From: Plotosus lineatus
Taxonomy: Eukaryota > Chordata > Actinopteri > Siluriformes > Plotosidae
Assembly (NCBI GenBank): GCA_024760905.1
Contig: CM045733.1
Span: 28,784,501 to 28,848,500, forward strand
Direction of reading: 5' to 3'
DNA length: 64,000 bases
The notes under the pieces are model-generated. The model was not told where the DNA came from. It was given only the letters and a program-made list of their open reading frames with translations, and ran no database searches. Below are positions 1 to 8,059 of this stretch, in pieces. Position 1 is the first letter of the stretch. Each line of letters starts with the position of its first letter. The translations under genes were made by a program, and so were the position numbers.

Positions 1-296
1 AACATCTGTAGTTCTTTGGAAGGGTCCTGTAGCTAAAACTTCCGAGAGATTGAAATCTTGTTGTTGGATGGAAATAGTGTAAAGTAGTGAATCTTTGAAG
101 TGCAGACTGAAAGTTCATTGTATGGTATGCAAGGGTTTTGCCTCAGATTTTGATTCCAGATGATGTTTTTGTTGTGAATGGTTCATGCAAAGTGGCCTTC
201 AGGAAAGCAATTTTGATTAACCATCCAACGGTGCTTTTCCCCATACACCATAACAGACAATGAGAACCACTGCCATCTACTGCAGTGGATGCACAA

Positions 297-480
297 TTAC
301 AGACGCTCCCCGACTTACGTTTTTGTTTGGTTCCAGACGGCCAAACATAAGTTGAAAATAAACACAAGTTGTTACTGTATGTTCCAGTGACATATGACGT
401 TCATACTGTACTATACAACCATAAATAGCATTACCATATCTAAAAAAAAAACCCGAAATCAATTATTATAAACATAACAT
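297..480 (+). mobile_element. Possible end of a TA-flanked MITE
   Basis: The block opens with a TIR-like string (acagacgctccccgacttac) followed by a 'gttccagacgg' type sequence. This resembles the starts of pogo/Tigger-like nonautonomous elements in vertebrates and is similar in style to the MITE ends at 22416 and 33481. No matching opposite terminus is visible downstream, so this is at best a decayed or truncated end. Confidence 0.3.
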
Positions 481-1110
481 TGTAAAATAGTCTCAAATAT
501 ATCAAATAATATCAACATTACTTTCAAATAAATTAAATCCAAGCAAAATAATTTCAAATAGATATATTTGATCAAATTCACTCATCAAAGATCAAATACA
601 ATATCAAGTATAACCTTTTACATTCTCTATGATGCCATCTTTCTGCTTTTAAATGGTTCCAATGGTCGACAGATGGTCACTTTACCTGAAGCTGAGCCGA
701 GTCACTTTACAAGAAGCTTAAAACAGCCAATCAACGCTTACAATATGTGAGGCACTCAACACCGAAAGTAGTTTTGCTTTGTTGATCTTGCTTTGTGCTT
801 GAGACAGCGCGGGTTATAGGGTCTTCCGGTCTTTAAAGTGAGCAAGGGTTCAGAACTCATTTGTTCAGTAATCATTCAGTACTCAGCCTGCACTGATGTG
901 AAGCACTCTTTGTTTTCTGGATTCAGGTTTTCATTCATTTTACAACTTTCTTTGCTGAACTGGGTATGCATGGAAGATTGCGCCAACCCGAGCAGATAGT
1001 TAATTCATGTCTGTATGAGATTTTGATATAACTGCTGTACTTGGCATAATAGGAGGAAAAGTGCTGTAGATAACTATTGTGAGTCATAATTGTGTCAATT
1101 TCTCTTACAG

Positions 1111-1217
1111 GAACCATTACACTCTGCCATCCGGGGACTCCACAGCAGTACGTGGACAAGGCTATTGGGAGAACTCTAAAACATGAACCACGAAAGGAAG
1201 GTGGTTCCCATTATAAG
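1111..1217 (+). CDS. Candidate internal coding exon, unidentified host gene
   Basis: A 107-nt open segment is bounded by a pyrimidine-rich acceptor (tttctcttacag, AG at 1109-1110) and a good donor (AAG|gtaatt at 1218). In the frame that needs one base from an upstream exon it encodes 35 residues, including TPQQYVDKAIGRTLKHEPRK, and ends exactly on a codon boundary. The next candidate exon (1550-1633) starts in the same phase. I do not recognise the family, and no upstream exon was found in this window. The region is not obviously part of a transposon. It could be a chance open stretch, but matching phases and two good splice sites favour a real exon. Confidence 0.35.
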
Positions 1218-1549
1218 GTAATTTCATTATTCCATAAAATTATTTGGCCGTGGATGCTTTTAGTTAACCATGGGCGGTCTGCCTACTTCTTGTTATACTT
1301 TTGTGCATGTTTAAGCAGTATCATTGTGCTGATTGTGTTTCCCCATTTCTGTATTGCCACAAACCTGCATTATAATACTGCTTGATAACAATAAAAATAA
1401 ATAAAATGTGGGCTACTTAGCACTTGACATGCTTCTGAGTTTTTTTTTTTGTTTGTTTGTTGTTTTTTTTTTGTAAGGATAAAATTGTTTTAGGCTTGAT
1501 GAAAAGTTAACTTCCACATCTGCTATATTTTATTTTATTTTTTTTCCAG

Positions 1550-1633
1550 GTGAACTCCAGTACTGCAGAAAGTGCTAAGGGTGGCACCTCAGATGATGAT
1601 GATGACGCCATTTTTATGTCTACTGTAAATTTT
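1550..1633 (+). CDS. Candidate coding exon 2 of the same unidentified host gene
   Basis: The segment is 84 nt, exactly 28 codons, preceded by a long T-rich tract and ccag acceptor (AG at 1548-1549) and followed by a strong donor (TTT|gtaagg at 1634). It continues in phase from the 1111-1217 exon. The encoded peptide is Ser/Thr rich and then strongly acidic, with five consecutive Asp (TSDDDDDAIFMSTVNF at the end). If the donor is not used, the frame stays open to a TGA at 1690-1692, giving an alternative terminal exon. The intron between the exons would be 332 bp. The family is not recognised. Confidence 0.33.
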
Positions 1634-1743
1634 GTAAGGGGTATACGCTGGGGCTACCCAACCCCAGATTCCCTGAGTGGATGTTCTAGGTGAATAAAAT
1701 ATTTATTAATGCTACTACTACACGTTTTCACTACATTCTTCAC

Positions 1744-1965
1744 AACGTTTTTGCCAAGTTCTTGATGACATTACTTGCAATGCTGCAGCAACGTTTTTGG
1801 CACGTTCATCACAACGTCGCTTGCGATGTAGCAGTAACGTTTTTGCCACGTTCACCACAACATCGCCTGCGACGTTGCAGCAAAGTTTTTGGAAGTCTGC
1901 AAAGGTACGTCATTGCAACGTTTCTTGCAATGTTGTTGCGACATTGTGCAACGTTGTAGGGACGT
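1744..1965 (+). repeat. 46-bp tandem repeat with phased ACGTT motifs
   Basis: Units begin with aacgttttt or a variant at 1744, 1790, 1836 and 1882, exactly 46 bp apart. The array then decays into a tail where ACGTT-like words recur about every 11 bp (1918, 1930, 1941, 1951, 1962). The motif and its complement alternate, giving hairpin potential. Any reading frame through it is a by-product of the repeat. Confidence 0.75.
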
Positions 1966-2168
1966 TGTTATGATGTAACCGTGTTAGCTGGGAAGAACGA
2001 TACTTTTCTGAACTCCTGACAAAACTTTCAAAGAAGAAACAAATTGAGTCCAATATTATAATGAACTGGATAAGAGTGAAACTTTGTGTAAATCTGATCA
2101 GATCCGCTGCGCTGTGCTTGAAAGGAACCAGGAGTTTAAACACGAGATATGATGTACAGATGATTATG

Positions 2169-2212
<44 letters not shown>

Positions 2213-2684
2213 ATATACAGTAGAAACTCGTATAGATTACTTATACATGGTTTAAACATACGTTCCCCTCTAAAGAATGCCCTGTAACGACTTACAAACA
2301 AATTCTAAGAACAGCCGTCCTGAACACACATGTGTACACACACATATAGATGGTATGAAGAAGACGACATACATGTATACACGTGCACACACACGCGTGC
2401 AGATGCGCAGGCACACAGATGCAAAAACATATCCAGTTTTGATGTAAGATTTTGTTTTTTTGTTGTTATTTTGTGTTTGTTTAGGTTTTTTTTGTTTTGG
2501 TTTGGTTTTTTTGCATAATTGGACACGTTTTTGTGACATTTTCCATAACTTTCCCCCTATTCTTCCTTAATTTCCTTTTTTTTTTTTTAATTCGATGAAT
2601 ATTTATTGATTTATTTTTTTTAAAAACCGCAATGCACTGAATCCACATTAATTGAAGCGTGAAGTAACGTGTATATATATATGC
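1966..2684. other. Non-genic low-complexity spacer with (GA)n
   Basis: The stretch contains a perfect (GA)20 tract at 2171-2210, an ACAC/ATGTGT-rich segment at 2325-2425 and T-rich runs at 2450-2630. No coding frame or element is recognisable. Confidence 0.7.
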
Positions 2685-2807
2685 AGCCATGAGGCGGGGG
2701 GGCACTAACCAGTGTCTCTCCCCCTTATGCCGGTCCCAAGCCCGGATAAATGCAGAGGGTTGCAACAGGAAGGGCATCCGGCGTAAAACTTCTGCCACAT
2801 TTAAAAA

Positions 2808-3690
2808 ATGCAAATGATCAATACAGAATTCATACCGGATCGGTCGAGGCCCGGGTTAACAACGACCGCCATCAGTGCTGTCAACCAACAGGGTGCTGAT
2901 GGAAATTGGACTACTGTTGGTCGAAGACGTCGAAGAAGGAGAGGCGGGAGGCGTGTCCGTAGGCAGAGAGAGAAGAGGAAATGCGTGAGCCTAGGACTGA
3001 GAGTAGGGACTTTGAATGTTGGAACTATGCAAGGAAAAGATAGGGAGCTGGCTGACATGATGCAGAGGAGGAAGGTGGACATACTGTGTTCAGGAGACAA
3101 GGTGGAAAGGTAGAAAGGCTAGAAGCTTAGGAGCAGGGTTTAAACTGTTTTATAATGGTGTGGATGGGAAGAGAAATGGAGTAGGAGTCATCTTGAAGGA
3201 GGGGTTTGTCAGTTCTAGAACGTGAAAAGAGTGTCAGACAGAGTGATGAGTCTCAAGTTAGAAATTGAAGGCGTGATGGTCAATGTTGTTAGTGCTTATG
3301 CCCCACAGGCAGGATGTAAGCTAGAAGAGAAGTAGAGATTCTGGAGTGATTTAGATGAAGTGATGCAGAGTACCCCCAGAGGTGAAAGAGTGGTCATTGG
3401 AGCAGACTTCAATGGACATGTTGGTGCAGGCAACAGAGGAGACGAGGAAGTGATGGTCAGGTTTGGTATCCAGGACAGGAACACAGAGGGACAGATGTTG
3501 ATCGATTTTGCAAAAAGGATGGAAATGGCTGTGGTGAATACTTTCTTCAAGAAGAAACAGAAGCATAGGGTGACTTATGAAAGCGGAGGTAAGAGCACAC
3601 AGGTAGACTACATCTTGTGCAGGCGATGTAATTTGGAAAGGAAGTCAGTGACTGCAAAGTAGTAGTTGGTGAGAGTGTTGCCAAACAGCA
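2808..3690 (+). pseudogene. LINE A copy 1 apurinic-type endonuclease domain, frameshifted
   Basis: Open segments at 2808-3113 and 3360-3662 encode an Arg-rich N-terminus, the endonuclease start (LRVGTLNVGTM), then the GERVVIGADFNGHVGAGNRG block and a YILCRRCNLE segment typical of the APE-like endonucleases of non-LTR retrotransposons. At 3085-3113 the frame shifts and terminates early. Between 3113 and 3360 the frame is interrupted again, and a further shift near 3635-3690 separates this domain from the downstream reverse transcriptase. In an intact element these would form one ORF and the endonuclease would nick target DNA for target-primed reverse transcription. Here it is inactive. Confidence 0.8.
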
Positions 3691-3694
3691 TAGG

Positions 3695-5800
3695 ATGGTG
3701 GTGTGCAGGATGACATTGATGGTGAGAAAGGTGAAAAAGGCAAAGGCAGAGCAGAAGACAAAGTGGTGGAAGCTGAAAAAGGAAGAGTGTCGTGTTGTCT
3801 TCAAGGAGGAGTTGAAACAGGCTTTGGGTAGTCAGGAAGTGCTTCCAGAGTACTGGACAACCACAGCCAATGTGATCAGGAAGACCGGTAGGAGAGTACT
3901 TGGTGTGTCCTCTGGAAGGACAGTAGATAAGGAAACTTGGTGGTGGAATGAGGAAGTGCAGGAGTGTGTACAAAAGAAGAGGTTAGCCAAGAAGAAGTGG
4001 GACATTGAGAGGACCGAAGAGAGTAAACAGGAGTACAGGGAGACACAGCGTAAGGCGAAGGTAGCAGTGTCAAAGGCCAAACAGAGGGCGTATGATGACT
4101 TGTATGATAGGTTGAACAGTAAGGAGGGAGAAAATGATCTATACAGGTTAGCACAGCAGAGAAATAGAGATGGGAAAGACGTGCAGCAAGTGAGAGTGAT
4201 AAAGGACAGAGAGGGAAATGTATTGACTGATGACAGAAGTGTGCTGGGAACATGGAAAGAGTACTTTGAAGAGCTGATGAATGAGGAAAATGAGAGAGAA
4301 AAAAGAGTAGAAGGGGTGACCGTTGAGGAGCAGGAAGTAGCAAAGATTAGTAAGGGAGAAGTGAGGAGGGCATTGAAGAGGATGAAGAGTGGAAAGGCAG
4401 TTGGCCCTGATGACATACCAGTTGAGGTATGGAAGTGTCTAGGGGAGGTAGCAGTAGATTTTCTGACAAGAATATTCAACAAGGTCTTAGAAAGTGAGCA
4501 GATGCCAGATGAATGGAGGAGAAGTGTGCTTGTGCCCATTTTTAAGAACAAGGGAGATGTACAGAGTTGTGGCAACTACAGAGGGATAAAGTTGATGAGC
4601 CATACAATGAAGCTATGGGAAAGAATAGTGGAAGCAAGACTAAGGGCAGAGGTCAGCATTTGTGAACAACAGTTTGGTTTCATGCCAAGAAAGAGCACCA
4701 CAGATGCAGTGTTTGCTTTGAGGATGTTAATAGAGAAGTACAGAGAAGGTCAGAAGGAGCTGCATTGTGCCTTTGTGGATCTGGAGAAAGCATATGACAG
4801 GGTGCCGAGAGAAGAACTGTGGTATTGTATGAGGAAGTCTGGAGTGACAGAGAAGTATGTTAGAGTGGTGCAGGACATGTATGAGAGATGTAAGACAGTG
4901 GTGAGGTGTGCTGTCGGTGTGACAGAAGAGTTCAAGGTGGAGGTGGGACTGCATCAAGGGTCAGCTCTCAGCCCCTTCTTGTTTGCTATGGTGATGGACA
5001 GGCTAACAGACGAGGTTAGACAAGAATCTCCATGGACGATGATGTTTGCAGATGACATCGTGATCTGTAGTGAGAGCAGAGACCAAGTGGAGGAAAATCT
5101 AGAGAGGTGGAGGTATGCCCTGGAAAGGAGGGGATTGAAGGTTAGTCTTAGTAAGACAGAATACATGTGTGTGAACGACAAGGACCCAAGAGGAACTTTG
5201 AGGTTACAGGGGGCAGAGATAAAGAAGGTGGAGGATTTTAAGTACTTAGGCTCAACAATCCAGAGCAATGGAGAGTGTGGAAAAGAAGTGAAGAAGCACG
5301 TGCAGGCAGGTTGGAATGGATGGAGAAAAGTGTCCGGTGTGATGTGTGATAGGAGAGTATCGGCAAGAATGAAGGGAAATGTGTACAAGACGGTGATGAG
5401 GCCAGCAATGTTGTATGGTTTAGAGACAGTGGCCCTGGGGAAAAGACAGGAGTCAGAGTTGGAGGTAGCAGAGATGAAAATGTTGAGGTTCTCTTTGGGA
5501 GTAACGAGGATGGATAGGATCAGAAATGAGTACATCAGAGGGACAGCACATGTTAGATGTTTTGGAGACAAAGTCAGAGAGGCTAGATTGAGACGGTTTG
5601 GACATGTACAGAGGAGGGATAGTGAGTATATTGGTCGTAGGATGCTGAGGTTGGAACTACCAGGCAAAAGGCCCAGAGGAAGACCAAAGAGAAGATTTAT
5701 GGATCCGGTGAAGGCGGACATGAAGGTCATTGGAGTAAGAGTAGAAGATGCAGAGGATAGGGAGAGATGGAGGCAGATCATTTGCTGTGGCGACCCCTGA
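3695..5800 (+). CDS. LINE A reverse transcriptase ORF, 701 codons
   Basis: The RT domain synthesises cDNA from the LINE transcript at a nicked target site. Motifs appear in order: KSGKAVGPDDIP (232-242), NYRGIKL (294-300), QQFGFMPRKST (325-335), VDLEKAYDRV (361-370), GLHQGSALSPFLF (418-430), the catalytic FADD (451-454) and KYLGS (516-520). A basic C-terminal region follows (RRFGHVQRRDSEYIGRRM, then PRGRPKRRF), ending CGDP just before the 3' UTR. The whole RT is open, which is rare in this window. The first ATG at 3695 is probably not the native start, because the upstream endonuclease is in another frame. The long minus-strand ORFs opposite it are shadows. The gene is unlikely to be active without a functional endonuclease. 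Confidence 0.88.
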   Translation: MVVCRMTLMVRKVKKAKAEQKTKWWKLKKEECRVVFKEELKQALGSQEVLPEYWTTTANVIRKTGRRVLGVSSGRTVDKETWWWNEEVQECVQKKRLAKKKWDIERTEESKQEYRETQRKAKVAVSKAKQRAYDDLYDRLNSKEGENDLYRLAQQRNRDGKDVQQVRVIKDREGNVLTDDRSVLGTWKEYFEELMNEENEREKRVEGVTVEEQEVAKISKGEVRRALKRMKSGKAVGPDDIPVEVWKCLGEVAVDFLTRIFNKVLESEQMPDEWRRSVLVPIFKNKGDVQSCGNYRGIKLMSHTMKLWERIVEARLRAEVSICEQQFGFMPRKSTTDAVFALRMLIEKYREGQKELHCAFVDLEKAYDRVPREELWYCMRKSGVTEKYVRVVQDMYERCKTVVRCAVGVTEEFKVEVGLHQGSALSPFLFAMVMDRLTDEVRQESPWTMMFADDIVICSESRDQVEENLERWRYALERRGLKVSLSKTEYMCVNDKDPRGTLRLQGAEIKKVEDFKYLGSTIQSNGECGKEVKKHVQAGWNGWRKVSGVMCDRRVSARMKGNVYKTVMRPAMLYGLETVALGKRQESELEVAEMKMLRFSLGVTRMDRIRNEYIRGTAHVRCFGDKVREARLRRFGHVQRRDSEYIGRRMLRLELPGKRPRGRPKRRFMDPVKADMKVIGVRVEDAEDRERWRQIICCGDP

Positions 5801-5829
5801 AGGAAACAGCCGAAAGGAAAAGAAGAAGA

Positions 5830-5854
5830 ATATATATATATATATATATATATA
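5830..5854. repeat. (TA)n at the 3' end of LINE A copy 1
   Basis: The tract directly follows the gaaaagaagaagaa LINE tail, so it may be the element's own simple-repeat tail or a repeat that grew from it. Confidence 0.85.
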
Positions 5855-5999
5855 CACATCACCACCTATGTCTGTAGCAATTTCTGGGTAGTGGACTGTT
5901 GTCTGACTTTGCAATATGTTGCGATATTGTGGCCAATGGATCAGTAGCAAAATGTAATTCACATTTTAGAAGGTGTATATTTGTTTACAGACTTTAGTG

Positions 6000-6038
<39 letters not shown>

Positions 6039-6440
6039 TGTTTCATTAGTGCCTTTATACTGTAAGTTCAGATATACAGTAATAATACAAAGACACATAA
6101 AAAAATAGAAAATAAAAAAGTGATGCATAAATAAATAAAGCAATTAACAAAAATTGCAACAGTGAAAAAAAAAAATCACTTCTCCACAAAGGTATTAGGT
6201 AAAGTATTTGGCACCATGAGGTACTATCATGAGGTATGATGCAACACTTACATGCTACAGGGAAACTATTGCACACACTGATACAAGTTTTGAGACATGC
6301 AAGAAACATATTTCTCCGAACCCCACTCAAAACTTGGTTTAGTGAGATTGATACAATTAAAGATTTGCAGAAAAAAAATCTTTGAAGTAAATGTAAACCC
6401 AATCCTTGAAGAAAACCCAAAACCCAGTTCCTTTCATTTT
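5855..6440. other. Non-genic spacer with (TG)n
   Basis: Contains a (TG)n tract at about 6003-6042 and AT-rich DNA. No gene, splice-bounded exon or recognisable transposon domain was seen. Confidence 0.6.
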
Positions 6441-6493
6441 AAAAAGTAAAAATTAATAACACTATGTTTGTGAAACTTATGGTCCCATTTCAG

Positions 6494-6900
6494 TGGAGCT
6501 TGGATTGCAGTGAATTGTGGCAGAAAGGCACGGAACACACTCTATGGAGAACTTCGGCATTTTTTACACGGAAAATGGGTCAAAAACCTGTGGAAAATTG
6601 TACCTTTGGAACACCTCCAGAACGTTCAGGAAATGTGCAGAAAAGACATGGAAAGACTGCGGGACAATGTCGGAATACATGCATAAACGCGCTCGGATTA
6701 CCTTCGGAACTAGCGCGGATTGCAAAGGAAGACATTCACGGAAAGCATGGAGCACTCGAGGAACGACTACGGCACTACTCCATTTTAGAAGGAAGACCTG
6801 CAGAATGGTTGCGGTACAGGCAGAACAAAGTGGAGTTTCAACTCAGAAAAATTGGCAAAGATCAAAGAATTTGCTCCTGATTCCACCTATAAATACGCGG
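6494..6900 (+). repeat. Phased GGAA array with downstream TATA box, locus 1
   Basis: GGAA-like cores recur at roughly 10-11 bp: for example 6608, 6629, 6640, 6650, 6661, 6672, 6706, 6717, 6727, 6740, 6749, 6760, 6771 and 6791. Intermediate phases are occupied by degenerate agaa, ggca or ggat. The array stops before a canonical tataaata at 6888-6895. Overlapping ORFs of 138 and 152 codons lie in the array and look like products of its skewed composition. The layout recurs at 19205-19700 and 48600-48790. It resembles a promoter (an LTR or SINE-like unit), but no coding partner is present here because a satellite begins at 6936. Confidence 0.6.
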
Positions 6901-6935
6901 ATTCAACCAAGGAAGCTCATTTTCTCATTCATACT

Positions 6936-7235
6936 ATATGTTTATAATTTACAATATGTTTATAATGCACTATAGATTTATTATTTACAATATGTTTTTA
7001 ATGTACTATATGTTTATAATTTACAAGATGTTTATAATGTACTATATGTTTTTAATCTGTAATATGTTTCTAATGTACAATAAATGTAAAAGTTTAACAT
7101 ATGTTTCTAATTTACAATCTTTATAATGCACTATATGTTTATAATTTACAAGATGTTTATAATGTACTATATGTTTATACTTTGTAATAAGTTTACAAAG
7201 AACAATAAATTTAAAATTTAACATATGTTAATATG
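6936..7235 (+). repeat. 36-bp AT-rich satellite with higher-order structure
   Basis: Units starting atatgtttataatttacaa or a variant begin at 6936, 6972, 7008 and 7044, exactly 36 bp apart. They are followed by a diverged linker (ataaatgtaaaagtttaac), then about three more variant units and a second similar linker (ataaatttaaaatttaac). The block of units plus linker is therefore itself repeated about twice. There are no unique spacers, so it is not CRISPR-like. Confidence 0.8.
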
Positions 7236-7568
7236 TTATCAATAATGTTAATATGTTCCTTTTATTTGCACCTCAATAAATCATTCCAGACTAAAAACAA
7301 TGCACACAAGTTGAAACCACGGTGATTATAACTTAAAACTTTATTACAGGAAGGAAAACAGAAAAAAAGCAAAGTACAAGAACTGCAATAATTTTATTAT
7401 ATAATGTGCAATAAATTGAAATCAAGAAAGAAAGAAAGAAAAAGCCCCATGTGTGATGGCGGAAATCACTCTGCGTTTAGAAAGCATTTTGGATGGGAAA
7501 CACGAGTTTCTCTATGTAAACTACTGGTTCCTGTTCTGCCTAAGGTATTGTAATAACGTGGAAACACC

Positions 7569-7994
7569 ATGAATTTACCTATCGAGAAATGGAGAGCGAA
7601 AATTGGAATGTTTTCTCCTCGTGTGAGAGTCAACACCCTGAGAAACCCCGGTATAAGGACGCTGGGTGGTACACGTCCCTGTTTGAGACTCGCTATACTG
7701 ACATTCATACTCCTGGTAGTAGCCGTGGATGTGGAATTAAACCCGGGTCCGCCTAAACTTCCACATCAGATTCAGACTCAACTATCTGCTAAAAACCTAC
7801 CCATTGAGGTGTTACCTGATGATGAACCAACACTCAAGGACCTCGCTAAAATTCTGTCATCGATTCAGGTACAACTTACCTCCCTTGACCGGAAGTTGGA
7901 GTCATTTACGGCTGACTATGACAACAAACTGTTGTTGCTCCAAAGTGAGAATAAAATGCTCAGACAACAATTGCAGGCATGGAAAGAAAGTTAG
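7569..7994 (+). CDS. LINE C ORF1 N-terminal part with 2A-like peptide motif
   Basis: The ORF has 141 codons. Residues 40-53 form a hydrophobic stretch (LAILTFILLVVAV), immediately followed by DVELNPGP at residues 54-61 (7728-7751), which fits the D-V/I-E-x-N-P-G-P consensus of 2A ribosome-skipping peptides. After it comes a Pro-rich linker, then a helical segment rich in Leu, Asp and Gln (about residues 90-138) that looks like a coiled coil. The frame breaks near 7994. The next frame continues with MEAQSRRKNLLIHRLEF, a signature of LINE ORF1 nucleic-acid chaperones. In the family, ORF1 binds LINE RNA, and 2A-like leaders are known from several animal APE-type LINEs. A skip here would separate a short hydrophobic leader from the chaperone. 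Confidence 0.7.
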   Translation: MNLPIEKWRAKIGMFSPRVRVNTLRNPGIRTLGGTRPCLRLAILTFILLVVAVDVELNPGPPKLPHQIQTQLSAKNLPIEVLPDDEPTLKDLAKILSSIQVQLTSLDRKLESFTADYDNKLLLLQSENKMLRQQLQAWKES

Positions 7995-8059
7995 ATAACA
8001 TGGAAGCACAGTCAAGACGCAAGAATCTCTTGATACACAGACTAGAATTTCTATAAACG

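Larger units (their letters stand above)
2685..5828 (+). mobile_element. LINE A copy 1: RTE-like non-LTR retrotransposon, near full length
   Basis: A 5' untranslated segment (gccggtcccaagcccggat near 2730, then a ggaagggcatccggcgtaaa block) precedes an endonuclease region and a long reverse-transcriptase ORF. The element ends at a short 3' tail (gtggcgacccctgaagg...gaaaagaagaag) followed by (TA)n, consistent with the microsatellite tails of RTE elements. Two more copies lie at 23578-26128 and 49079-51375. The endonuclease region is frameshifted, so this copy is not autonomous as it stands. RTE is my best clade guess, based on layout and tail; the clade was not tested. Confidence 0.85.

Noticed and set aside
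2808..3113. Arg-rich ORF (GRRRRRRRGGRR) as a protamine-like protein
   Set aside because: It is the N-terminal leader of the LINE A endonuclease, in frame with the TLNVGTM block.
3832..4575. Minus-strand ORF of 247 codons (also 4954-5865, 303 codons)
   Set aside because: They are antisense to the LINE A reverse transcriptase, whose motifs are clear on the plus strand. Length is explained by codon composition of the sense frame.
6464..6975. ORFs of 138 and 152 codons in the phased array
   Set aside because: They overlap in two frames and follow the periodic GGAA composition. No domain or conservation signal.
6936..7235. CRISPR-like array of 36-bp repeats
   Set aside because: Units are contiguous without unique spacers, and the DNA is eukaryotic.
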